Origin: Microbacteriaceae bacterium
GTDB taxonomy: Bacteria > Actinomycetota > Actinomycetes > Actinomycetales > Microbacteriaceae
Length of the DNA stretch: 17,407 nucleotides
Assembly (NCBI GenBank): GCA_947455385.1
Contig: CANGNR010000016.1
Span: 1 to 17,407, forward strand
Direction: 5' to 3'
Shown here: piece after piece, positions 1-6,348 of the stretch
Layout: every line of letters starts with the position of its first letter
How positions within the stretch are numbered: the first letter of the stretch is position 1
Notes under the pieces: model-generated
Databases searched by the model: none
What the model was told of the DNA's origin: nothing
What the model saw: the letters and a program-made list of their open reading frames with translations, nothing else
Program-made: the position numbers and the translations under genes

Positions 1-170
1 CCTCGGCCGGTTGCCCGCTGACCGACGTGATCGAAGAGCAGACCGCCCAGGCCCTAGACGGCCTGACCGAGGCCTTCAGGATCAACTGGATCTGGATGCC
101 GCCTTGGGGCCCAGAGAAGATCACCGAAGACGGCCGCGAGCAGATGCGCGCAATCGGATTCGCAATTTAA
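1..170 (+). CDS. SufT-like metal-sulfur cluster assembly factor, C-terminal fragment (MIP18/DUF59 family)
   Basis: Only the last 55 codons are present, read in frame from base 3 to the TAA at 168-170; the start lies outside the window. The fragment opens with SAGCPLTDVIEEQ and ends with a tail containing WMPPWGPEKITEDGREQM and GFAI. This matches, from memory, the C-terminus of actinobacterial DUF59/MIP18 proteins, usually the last gene of the suf Fe-S cluster operon. The Cys in the AGCPLTD stretch is the conserved cysteine of the family. Its inferred role is Fe-S cluster assembly or delivery in the cytosol. The upstream suf genes cannot be seen, so operon membership is inference. Transcription from here should stop at the palindromic hairpin at 196-227. 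Confidence 0.85.
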   Translation, partial: SAGCPLTDVIEEQTAQALDGLTEAFRINWIWMPPWGPEKITEDGREQMRAIGFAI

Positions 171-195
171 CCCTCATCACGAGTATTTAGACAAA

Positions 196-227
196 AAGAA
201 AAGGCACCCCTAGGGGTGCCTTTTCTT
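196..227. terminator. Bidirectional rho-independent terminator
   Basis: A perfect 32-base inverted repeat is centred on CTAG, with GGCACCCC pairing GGGGTGCC, flanked by A-runs on the left and T-runs on the right. Either strand therefore gives a GC-rich stem followed by a U-rich tail. It lies between the convergent SufT-like gene (stop at 170) and bioY (stop at 241) and should terminate both. Confidence 0.9.
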
Positions 228-240
228 CTGAGTTTGAGAC

Positions 241-852
241 TTACTTCTCGCCCTTGATGCTCTTGACCAGCAACCAGGCCGAAGGCAGCAGGCCGGCGGC
301 CAGCGCAATCTTGATGGCGTCTCCGGCGAGGAACGGAATGAGTCCGGCGTTCAAAACCGAAGCCAGGTCGTGTGGCATGTTGTTCACCGCGAAAAAGTTG
401 GCGAGCCAGGCAACACCGAAGGCGTAGATTGCCAGGTTGCCCAAAACGAACGAGGCCACAGTCAGAGCTGGGTTCTTGTCCCAGCCGAGTTCTGCGAGCC
501 AGCCGACCAGCGCGCTGGATGCGATGAAGCCGACGACGTAGCCGAGGGTTGGCGACTGAAAGCTGAACAGGGCCGAGGTGTGGCTAGCGAAAACAGGCGC
601 ACCGAACCAGCCGACCACCGCGTAGAGCAAGGTCGCGAGGGTTCCGCGGTTGAGGCCGAGGGCCGAGGCGGCCAAGAGAACTGCGAAGGTCTGACCGGTG
701 AGCGGAACAGGAGTGAAGCCGAGTGGAATCACCACGTAGGTCGAAAGCCAAATAAGCACGGCGCCAGAAAGAACTAGCGCGATGTCGGCGACCAGGCTGC
801 GAGGCACAAAACGGTCGACGATGGTGGTGCGGTTGGTAAGAGTAAGCGACAA
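241..852 (-). CDS. bioY: Biotin ECF transporter substrate-binding component BioY
   Basis: The product is 203 aa and very hydrophobic, with about six predicted membrane segments, the usual size and shape of a BioY S-component. BioY binds biotin in the membrane and works with an ECF module or alone. Recognisable family stretches are TPVPLTGQT (residues 47-55), PTLGYVVGF (101-109), GNLAIYAFGVAWLA (138-151) and PFLAGDAIKIALAAGLLP (173-190), in the actinobacterial style. The start is TTG at 852, supported by AGGAG six bases upstream; an ATG at 869 is out of frame. No bioM or bioN lies beside it, so it is either solitary or uses a shared ECF module elsewhere. It diverges from the ABC-F gene, and a -10-like TACAAT on this strand sits at 889-894. 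Confidence 0.92.
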   Translation of the reverse strand: MSLTLTNRTTIVDRFVPRSLVADIALVLSGAVLIWLSTYVVIPLGFTPVPLTGQTFAVLLAASALGLNRGTLATLLYAVVGWFGAPVFASHTSALFSFQSPTLGYVVGFIASSALVGWLAELGWDKNPALTVASFVLGNLAIYAFGVAWLANFFAVNNMPHDLASVLNAGLIPFLAGDAIKIALAAGLLPSAWLLVKSIKGEK

Positions 853-888
853 GGTCGGCTCCTGTTCATGTTTTCGGTTCTTGTCTCA

Positions 889-898
889 ATTGTAAACT
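889..898. promoter_or_regulatory. Candidate bidirectional -10 element between bioY and the ABC-F gene
   Basis: The ten bases ATTGTAAACT contain TACAAT on the minus strand (889-894) and TAAACT on the plus strand (893-898), sharing the central TA. Both fit the actinobacterial -10 TAnnnT. The leftward start of transcription would give bioY a leader of about 30 bases that includes its AGGAG; the rightward one would give the ABC-F gene a leader of about 75 bases. I see no convincing -35 for either direction. Confidence 0.45.
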
Positions 899-979
899 AG
901 GTCTTTTGGTTGATGAGACTGCATTACGCATTTTGGCAATCCACTAATACCAACCGAAAACCTAATGACAGGCAACCCG

Positions 980-2578
980 ATGATTAGCGTGCGCGATCTT
1001 GAGATTCGCATCGGCGCTCGCACACTCATGAGCGACGTGACCTTTAGGGTCGATCGCGGCGACAAAGTCGGGCTCGTTGGGCGCAACGGGGCTGGCAAGA
1101 CCACGCTCACCAAGATTCTTGCGGGGGATGGCCAGGCAACCGCCGGCACGATCGACAAGGCCGGAGAAATCGGCTACCTGCCCCAAGACCCTAGATCGGG
1201 AGACCCAGAGGAACTGGCTCGCACGCGCATTCTGAACGCCAGAGGTTTGGGCGACATCCTCGAGCAAATGACCAAGGCCTCGATGGACATGGGCAGCCTC
1301 GACAGCAAAGTCGCCGAGGCCGCTATGCGCAAATACTCGAACCTCGAGGCTCGCTTTCAGGCGGCCGGCGGCTATGCGGCAGAGGCCCAGGCCGCAACGA
1401 TTGCCGGCAACCTCGGACTCAAGGAGCAGGTGCTCTCGCAGCCGCTCAAGACGCTGTCGGGCGGTCAGCGACGCCGCATCGAGCTAGCCCGCATCCTGTT
1501 TTCTGACGCTCAGACCATGATTCTTGACGAGCCGACCAACCACCTCGACGCCGACTCGGTCGTTTGGCTTCGCGAATTTCTCAAAACCTACCAGGGCGCA
1601 CTCATCGTGATCAGTCACGACGTCGATCTGATCGGCGAGACCGTAAACCGAGTGTTCTACCTCGACGCCAATCGCGCCGTGATCGACGTCTACAACCTCA
1701 CCTGGAAAAACTACCTAAAGCAGCGCGAGGCCGACGAGGAGCGCCGCAAGCGCGAGCGCACCAACGCCGAGAAGAAGGCAACGACCTTGCAGCTTCAGGC
1801 TGCCAAGTTCGGCGCTAAGGCAACCAAGGCCGCTGCTGCCCAGCAGATGGTTCGACGAGCCGAGCGCTTGCTCTCGGGGCTCGACGCCGTGCGCGACGCC
1901 GACCGAGTGGCCAAGATTCGCTTTCCCGATCCCGCGCCATGTGGCAAGACCCCGCTGATGGCCGAGAACCTGAGCAAGTCATACGGCTCGCTCGAGATCT
2001 TCACCGCAGTCGACCTGGCCATCGACCGCGGAAGCAAGGTAGTCGTCATCGGCCTCAACGGTGCCGGCAAGACCACGCTGCTGCGCATCCTGGCCGGCAT
2101 CGACAAGTCAGACACGGGGGAGTTGCAGCCCGGCCACGGCCTCAAGATTGGCTACTACGCCCAGGAGCACGAGACCCTCGATGTGCGGCTCACTGTGCTG
2201 CAGAACATGCAGCGCTCGGCTCCAAACCTCAACGACACGGATGCCCGCAAGGTTCTCGGCTCGTTCCTTTTTAGCGGCGACGACGTCGACAAGCCTGCGG
2301 CGGTGCTGAGCGGTGGCGAAAAGACCCGTTTGGCCCTAGCAACCATCGTGGTGTCGTCCGCCAACGTGCTTCTGCTCGACGAGCCGACCAACAACCTCGA
2401 CCCGGCCAGTCGCGAAGAGATTCTGCGAGCGCTCGCATCGTTTACCGGCGCGGTCGTGCTCGTCTCGCACGACGTTGGCGCGGTCGAGGCGCTCAACCCC
2501 GAGCGCGTGCTGATTCTGCCCGACGGGGTAGAAGACCATTGGAACGACTCGTACGCCGAGCTCATCTCACTCAGCTAG
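980..2578 (+). CDS. ABC-F family ATPase (ribosome-associated, non-transport)
   Basis: The product is 532 aa from ATG 980 and has two ABC domains with no membrane segment, which defines an ABC-F protein. Domain 1 has Walker A GRNGAGKTT (about residues 34-42), signature LSGGQ (159-163) and Walker B ending DE at 183-184. Domain 2 has GLNGAGKTT (358-366), LSGGE (443-447) and DE at 467-468. Between them, about residues 240-300, is a Lys/Arg/Glu-rich helical linker like the P-site-tRNA interaction arm of ABC-F proteins. Known members act on the ribosome as translation factors or give antibiotic protection; which applies here cannot be decided from sequence. The frame opens at ATG 965, but homologues as I recall them begin MIxVxDLE, matching ATG 980, which has a weak ACAGG upstream. 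Confidence 0.93.
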   Translation: MISVRDLEIRIGARTLMSDVTFRVDRGDKVGLVGRNGAGKTTLTKILAGDGQATAGTIDKAGEIGYLPQDPRSGDPEELARTRILNARGLGDILEQMTKASMDMGSLDSKVAEAAMRKYSNLEARFQAAGGYAAEAQAATIAGNLGLKEQVLSQPLKTLSGGQRRRIELARILFSDAQTMILDEPTNHLDADSVVWLREFLKTYQGALIVISHDVDLIGETVNRVFYLDANRAVIDVYNLTWKNYLKQREADEERRKRERTNAEKKATTLQLQAAKFGAKATKAAAAQQMVRRAERLLSGLDAVRDADRVAKIRFPDPAPCGKTPLMAENLSKSYGSLEIFTAVDLAIDRGSKVVVIGLNGAGKTTLLRILAGIDKSDTGELQPGHGLKIGYYAQEHETLDVRLTVLQNMQRSAPNLNDTDARKVLGSFLFSGDDVDKPAAVLSGGEKTRLALATIVVSSANVLLLDEPTNNLDPASREEILRALASFTGAVVLVSHDVGAVEALNPERVLILPDGVEDHWNDSYAELISLS

Positions 2579-2644
2579 CCGTCCGGGCAGTCAATTTCGG
2601 CCCAAAATCCACTTTTCGACACGCCGAACGTAAATAAACTTTCA

Positions 2645-2752
2645 ACTCTAGGTTGAGGGTTACCTTGATATTGCAGTCCCTCAACGACGAGGTTCGACCT
2701 GAACTAGTTCAGAGAGATTGTTCCAACGATTGAATCGAAAGGAACAAACAAA
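2645..2752 (+). promoter_or_regulatory. Rhodopsin promoter/leader with two inverted repeats and a Shine-Dalgarno
   Basis: A -10-like TAGGTT sits at 2649-2654 within ACTCTAGGTT, the same ten bases found upstream of fabG at 4911-4920; TAAACT at 2635-2640 is an alternative -10. GTTGAGGG (2652-2659) pairs with CCCTCAAC (2678-2685) across 18 bases. A perfect 14-base palindrome, CTGAACTAGTTCAG, lies at 2699-2712. AAAGGAA (2738-2744) is a good ribosome binding site, eight bases before the ATG. The repeats look like operator sites or leader structure; the regulator is unknown. Confidence 0.55.
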
Positions 2753-3460
2753 ATGGATCTAGCAACACTCAGCCACATCGCCTTCATGCTTGGCTTCGTG
2801 GCAATGGCCGCAGGAACGTTCTATTTCTTCATGGAGCGCGGCGACCTCAAACCAGAACACCGCTCGGCGGCAACATACGCCGGCGTCATCACCTTCATCG
2901 CGGCCATCATGTACTGGACCATGAAGGACATGGTTGGATTCCCAATCCCGACGGCAATGCCGGTCGCAGGTACTATGCCTGTTCGCTACCTTGACTGGGT
3001 GCTCACCACTCCACTGCTGCTCGTAGAGTTCGGCATCATCGCCGCCATCTGCGGAGTTGGCAAGGGCATGACCACCAAGTTGGTTCTCGCCGACCTGGTC
3101 ATGATCGTGTTCGGCTACCTGGGCGAAGTCTCCACACCAGGCGACAGCTCGACCTACCTCTACTTCATTCTCTCGACCCTCGGCTGGCTCTACATCGTCT
3201 GGCAGGTTTGGGGCATGAAGCCAACCGGAGGCACCGACGCAGCTAAGAAGGGCGTCGAAAACATGAAGAAGTTCGTGATCTTCGGCTGGATGATTTATCC
3301 AATCGGAACCGCGATTCAGCAGTTCATGAGCCTCAACGGAACCGACGCAGCAACCGTAGTGACCGCGACTCAAATCGCAGCCGTAATCTACGTGGTTGCC
3401 GACGTGCTCAACAAGGTGGGATTCGGCATGGTCGCCGTTCACACCGCAAAGCACTCCTAA
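2753..3460 (+). CDS. Light-driven proton-pump rhodopsin (proteorhodopsin superclade, DTE type)
   Basis: The product is 235 aa with seven hydrophobic segments. Retinal Lys is K221 in VADVLNKVGFG (helix G) with D217 one turn before it. Helix C reads RYLDWVLTTPLLLVEF: D81 (proton acceptor), T85 and E92 (cytoplasmic donor) give the DTE motif of outward proton pumps. L89 sits at the colour-tuning position (L = green, Q = blue in proteorhodopsins), so green absorption is predicted. Stretches such as GFVAMAAGTFYFFMER and TKLVLADLVMIVFGYLGE recall Exiguobacterium rhodopsin (ESR), but the donor here is Glu where ESR has Lys. Unusually, M53 stands where relatives have the helix-B His. No carotenoid or retinal synthesis gene lies in the window. 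The gene appears monocistronic, with a good ribosome binding site and a hairpin after the stop. Confidence 0.95.
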   Translation: MDLATLSHIAFMLGFVAMAAGTFYFFMERGDLKPEHRSAATYAGVITFIAAIMYWTMKDMVGFPIPTAMPVAGTMPVRYLDWVLTTPLLLVEFGIIAAICGVGKGMTTKLVLADLVMIVFGYLGEVSTPGDSSTYLYFILSTLGWLYIVWQVWGMKPTGGTDAAKKGVENMKKFVIFGWMIYPIGTAIQQFMSLNGTDAATVVTATQIAAVIYVVADVLNKVGFGMVAVHTAKHS

Positions 3461-3476
3461 ACCGACCAATCGCGGG

Positions 3477-3500
3477 GCCGCATCCGAAAGGGTGCGGCTT
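3477..3500. terminator. Probable terminator hairpin after the rhodopsin gene
   Basis: GCCGCATCC (3477-3485) pairs with GGGTGCGGC (3490-3498), with one T-G wobble and a GAAA tetraloop. It starts 17 bases after the rhodopsin stop. The downstream T-run is short (TTCGCACTT), so termination may be partial. It lies between the convergent rhodopsin and SURF1 genes. Confidence 0.65.
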
Positions 3501-3541
3501 CGCACTTAACTGGCATGCCTGTATAACTGGGATGCCTTCGG

Positions 3542-4351
3542 CTAGGCCTCTAGTGCTTGGTCCTCGGCGTTCTTGTCGTCGTCGCCGACGCGCTTGCGCT
3601 GCTTAGGTCGATATGTTGGGTCGGCGGCCATCCGCTTGAAAATGACCTCTTGTCGAATCGCCCAGCCCAGCGCACCAAAAGCCATGAGTGCAAACACGAT
3701 CCACTGCATCGCGTAGCTCAGGTGGTTGCCCTCGTCGGCGACTGGCGCTGGCAGTGGAATCGCATTGGCTCCGCTGGCCGGCGCCTCGGCCGCGAGCATC
3801 AGGTAGAACGACTGCTCAACCTGATTGCGACCATTGGCGATCTTCGGCAAGAAAATGCTCGTGATCTCGCCCTCGGGGGCATCCCTGTTCAGGTTGGGCT
3901 CGGGGTTCACCAGTCGAGCGACGATGAGCCGCTGCTTGAAGTCTGGGGTTGGCACCGAGTCGGGGTAGTCGCGAGCTTCGCCGGTGGGCAGCCAGCCTCG
4001 ATCGACGACGTACGTCTTGCCGCCGGCGGCGGCGAACTCAAAGAGCTGCTCGAAGCCGGGTGCGCCATTGAGCGAGCGATTGCGCACCAGAAGCATCGAG
4101 CCCGAGACGTAGTGGCCGGTCAGCGCAACCGGAGTCCACTCCATGGGCTTGACGTAAGGATGGTCGCCGACGACCGAGGCGATGTCGGCGGTTGGCTTGG
4201 CGTAGTTGCTGCTGATCGCGTTGACCTCGACCAGTTTCTCTTGGCGTCTGGCGAGCTGCCAGTTCGATAGGGCAACGCAGGCGACGGCAAAGACGCAGGC
4301 GAGCAGCAGCCATGCCAGCCACCGGCGCCAAGAGTCCTTAAGGTATTTCAT
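3542..4351 (-). CDS. SURF1-family cytochrome c oxidase assembly protein
   Basis: The product is 269 aa with the SURF1 layout: one membrane helix near the N-terminus (about residues 11-31), a large extracytoplasmic domain and a second helix near the C-terminus (about 214-234). Family marks are NWQLARRQEK just after helix 1, VDRGWLPTGE in the middle and NHLSYAMQW (209-217) entering helix 2. SURF1 proteins help assemble haem-copper cytochrome oxidase, probably at the haem a step. A charged tail of about 35 residues follows helix 2. Its ATG overlaps the stop of the upstream small gene by four bases (ATGA), so it is probably translationally coupled as the last gene of a DUF3099 / small protein / SURF1 operon. 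Confidence 0.93.
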   Translation of the reverse strand: MKYLKDSWRRWLAWLLLACVFAVACVALSNWQLARRQEKLVEVNAISSNYAKPTADIASVVGDHPYVKPMEWTPVALTGHYVSGSMLLVRNRSLNGAPGFEQLFEFAAAGGKTYVVDRGWLPTGEARDYPDSVPTPDFKQRLIVARLVNPEPNLNRDAPEGEITSIFLPKIANGRNQVEQSFYLMLAAEAPASGANAIPLPAPVADEGNHLSYAMQWIVFALMAFGALGWAIRQEVIFKRMAADPTYRPKQRKRVGDDDKNAEDQALEA

Positions 4352-4563
4352 TCCATCGCTTTCGTCTCGAGCAGAAAACCGCGAGACGAGAGATAGTCAA
4401 CCAGAAACTCACGGTGCTCACCGCAGGCCAGCCAGGTCTTTGTGCGTCCATCCGTGTGAATTTTGGGATTGCGCCAGACGAGCTCGAAGTGCGCAGGTTC
4501 GCCGCAGCCCGCTCGCGAGCACTTGACCGGCGCGACACCGTTTGGGTCAGAAAAAAGCGACAT
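4348..4563 (-). CDS. Small conserved actinobacterial protein with a Cys/Cys/Cys/His zinc-binding pattern
   Basis: The product is 71 aa. C15 and C20 (KCSRAGCGEPA) and C47 and H50 (TWLACGEHREF) look like four ligands of a zinc site, with conserved-looking WRNPKIHTDGRTKTW between them and SSRGF near the end. I recognise it as a family that commonly precedes SURF1 in Actinobacteria, but I know no demonstrated function. It starts three bases after the DUF3099 stop and its stop overlaps the SURF1 start, so the three are almost certainly co-transcribed. An accessory role in oxidase assembly or metal handling would be inference from position only. Confidence 0.8.
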   Translation of the reverse strand: MSLFSDPNGVAPVKCSRAGCGEPAHFELVWRNPKIHTDGRTKTWLACGEHREFLVDYLSSRGFLLETKAME

Positions 4564-4566
4564 CGA

Positions 4567-4872
4567 TTACTCGGATGACGAGTTGGCCGCATCCTTGAAG
4601 GCGTCGACCGAGATTGCGATTGGGGCAACCACGGGAGCCTGGGCGGTGGTGGTCTTGCGGCTCGCACCCTGAGCGTTGGCCACGACCACCGCGAAGTAGG
4701 GGAGCAGAATCGCGCCGGCGAAACAGACCCACATGAACCAGCCCTTGACCACCACACCGAGCAGCAGGCAGATGACACGAACGGTCATTGCGATCGAATA
4801 CTTGATGAAGCGCGAACGACGCTCTTGCTCCGGTGAAATCTCGAGCGAGGTGACGCTTTGCGGTTTTGCCAC
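4567..4872 (-). CDS. DUF3099 membrane protein
   Basis: The product is 101 aa from GTG 4872: a short N-terminus with SVTSLEISPEQERRSRFIKYSIAM, then two close membrane helices (about residues 25-43 and 46-66) carrying GWFMWVCFAGAILLPYFAVV, and a soluble tail rich in Ala, Thr and Ser. This is the DUF3099 pattern; no function is known to me. The frame stays open to a TTG at 4905, giving 112 aa, but related proteins as I recall them start near the SVTSL stretch, so GTG is preferred. Neither start has a clear Shine-Dalgarno. It heads the operon with the zinc-ribbon-like protein and SURF1 and diverges from fabG. Confidence 0.83.
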   Translation of the reverse strand: MAKPQSVTSLEISPEQERRSRFIKYSIAMTVRVICLLLGVVVKGWFMWVCFAGAILLPYFAVVVANAQGASRKTTTAQAPVVAPIAISVDAFKDAANSSSE

Positions 4873-4910
4873 GGTTGGTCCAATCGGCTTCAAATCGGGG
4901 AGCAAAGTAA

Positions 4911-4920
4911 ACTCTAGGTT
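4911..4920. promoter_or_regulatory. Candidate bidirectional -10 element between DUF3099 and fabG
   Basis: ACTCTAGGTT contains TAGAGT on the minus strand (4911-4916) and TAGGTT on the plus strand (4915-4920), overlapping by the central TA. This is the same geometry as at 889-898. It would give DUF3099 a leader of about 30 bases to GTG 4872 and fabG a leader of about 65 bases to ATG 4991. No strong -35 is visible on either side. Confidence 0.45.
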
Positions 4921-4990
4921 AGAAACAGGCGGTCATCTTGGGTATTCCCTGGCCGGCAAAAACTGAGACTTGGGCGAAAGAGTTAGCACA

Positions 4991-5701
4991 ATGACTAATG
5001 CAAGAACCGTTCTGGTAACCGGCGGAAACCGCGGCATCGGCCGCTCGATTGCCGAGGAGTTCGTCAAGCTCGGACACCGAGTCGCCGTGACCGTTCGAAG
5101 TGGATCAGGCCCGGATGGCACCTTGAGCGTCGTTGCCGACGTGACCGATGCGGCTTCGCTAGATCGCGCGTTCGCCGAGATCGAAGAGAAGCTCGGGCCA
5201 GTCGAGGTGCTCGTTGCGAACGCCGGAATCACCCGCGACATGCTGCTGATGCGCATGACCGACGAGGACTTCGAGCAGGTGCTCGACACCAACCTGACCG
5301 GCGCGTTTCGCGTTGTCAAGCGAGCCACCAAGGGCATGATGAAGGCCAAGTTTGGTCGCGTGATTTTGATCTCGAGCGTCGTCGGCTTGCTCGGTTCGGC
5401 TGGGCAGGTCAACTACTCGGCAGCCAAGGCAGGCATGGTTGGCATGGCCCGATCGCTGACTCGCGAGCTCGGTTCGCGCGGCATCACGGCAAACGTGGTG
5501 GCCCCTGGATTCATCGACACCGACATGACCGCCGCCCTGCCTGCCGAGCAGCAGGACGAATACAAGCGCAAGATTCCGGCCGGTCGCTTTGCCAGCCCAG
5601 ACGAGGTCGCCAAGGTCATAACCTGGTTGGCCAGCGAGGATGCCGCTTACATTTCTGGCGCGGTTATTCCGGTCGATGGTGGCCTTGGAATGGGCCACTA
5701 A
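4991..5701 (+). CDS. fabG: 3-oxoacyl-[ACP] reductase FabG (SDR family)
   Basis: The product is 236 aa from ATG 4991 and is a classical short-chain dehydrogenase. It has the NADP(H)-binding TGGNRGIG near the N-terminus, the structural NAG (VANAGITRDML) and a catalytic triad of S129 (ISSVVGLLGS), Y142 and K146 (YSAAK), with the FabG-type APGFIDTDM and the C-terminal ISGAVIPVDGGLGMGH. FabG reduces 3-oxoacyl-ACP to 3-hydroxyacyl-ACP in fatty acid elongation in the cytosol. The frame opens at a TTG at 4970, but ATG 4991 starts right before the Rossmann motif as in homologues and has a weak GAAAGAG upstream. Specificity within SDRs is inferred from the motifs and the DUF3099 neighbour. Confidence 0.9.
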   Translation: MTNARTVLVTGGNRGIGRSIAEEFVKLGHRVAVTVRSGSGPDGTLSVVADVTDAASLDRAFAEIEEKLGPVEVLVANAGITRDMLLMRMTDEDFEQVLDTNLTGAFRVVKRATKGMMKAKFGRVILISSVVGLLGSAGQVNYSAAKAGMVGMARSLTRELGSRGITANVVAPGFIDTDMTAALPAEQQDEYKRKIPAGRFASPDEVAKVITWLASEDAAYISGAVIPVDGGLGMGH

Positions 5702-5717
5702 GACGCTCTTAGCGTTT
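5701..5717. terminator. Small hairpin between convergent fabG and serB
   Basis: ACGCT (5703-5707) pairs with AGCGT (5711-5715) around a CTT loop, extendable by a G-T and an A-T pair. It fills the 14 bases between the two stops and overlaps the serB stop. The stem is short and the T-run is only three bases, so it is at best a weak terminator. Confidence 0.35.
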
Positions 5718-6348
5718 AGAGACCGAGCAGCGGAATTAGCTGGCTGAGGTCTTGCTTGCCGATCACGATATCGGCCTGAGCGCGGATGATTGGCTTCGCG
5801 TTAAACCCGACGGCCAAACCTGCGACCTCCATCATTCCCAAGTCGTTGGCGCCGTCGCCCACCGCAACGCAATCGCCGGGCTCGAGGCGGCATTCGGCAG
5901 CCCATTCGGCGAGCGCCGTGGCCTTGGCCGGGCGGTCAATCACCGAGCCAATCGTTCTGCCCGTGAGCTTGCCGTCGACGATCTCGAGTTGGTTGGCCCT
6001 GATGAAGTCGAGGCCAAGGCGCTCGCGCAGCGGCTCGAGCAGTTGGTTGAAGCCGCCAGAGACCGCGCCAACTTTTCCGCCGGCGGCGTGAATGGCGGCA
6101 ATCAACTGCTCTGCGCCTTGTGTCACTCGAATGCGGCCTAGCGCGTCGGCGATAACCGACTCGGGCAAGCCCTCGAGCGTTGCGACTCGCGCGGCCAGAG
6201 ACTGCGCAAAATCAAGTTTGCCCTCCATGGCGGCGTCGGTGACCGCGGCCACCTCGGCTCTGGTTCCCGCGGCATCCGCGAGCAGCTCAATAACCTCGTC
6301 TTCGATCAACGTCGAGTCGACGTCGAAGACCACCAGCAAACGGGTCAC
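5716..6348 (-). CDS. serB: Phosphoserine phosphatase SerB (HAD superfamily)
   Basis: The product is 210 aa, a single catalytic HAD domain without the ACT domains of the longer actinobacterial SerB2 type. HAD motif I is FDVDSTL, with nucleophile D9 and acid/base D11. Motif II is SGG (97-99), motif III is K142 (RPAKA) and motif IV is GDGANDL, with D165 and D169. E17 and neighbours after motif I fit the PSP cap. It removes phosphate from O-phosphoserine in the last step of serine synthesis. The start is GTG 6348, whose GTGA overlaps the glgC stop, so it is probably translated in coupling with glgC. A related small-molecule HAD phosphatase is the main alternative. Confidence 0.9.
   Translation of the reverse strand: MTRLLVVFDVDSTLIEDEVIELLADAAGTRAEVAAVTDAAMEGKLDFAQSLAARVATLEGLPESVIADALGRIRVTQGAEQLIAAIHAAGGKVGAVSGGFNQLLEPLRERLGLDFIRANQLEIVDGKLTGRTIGSVIDRPAKATALAEWAAECRLEPGDCVAVGDGANDLGMMEVAGLAVGFNAKPIIRAQADIVIGKQDLSQLIPLLGL

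Noticed and set aside
890..897. TTGTAAAC upstream of bioY as a BirA-type biotin operator
   Set aside because: Only one half-site is present; the nearest GGTT-type match is 10 bases on, not the 14-15 expected, and its sequence is poor.
2759..3505. A 248-codon open frame antisense to the whole rhodopsin gene
   Set aside because: It is His/Cys/Glu-rich without domain sense, and arises from GC-rich codon phase opposite a clearly functional gene.
3557..4270. A 237-codon plus-strand frame opposite SURF1
   Set aside because: No recognisable motif, skewed composition, and fully covered by SURF1, which has clear family marks.
4970..4990. TTG start for fabG adding seven residues
   Set aside because: ATG 4991 puts the Rossmann motif at the usual distance from the N-terminus.
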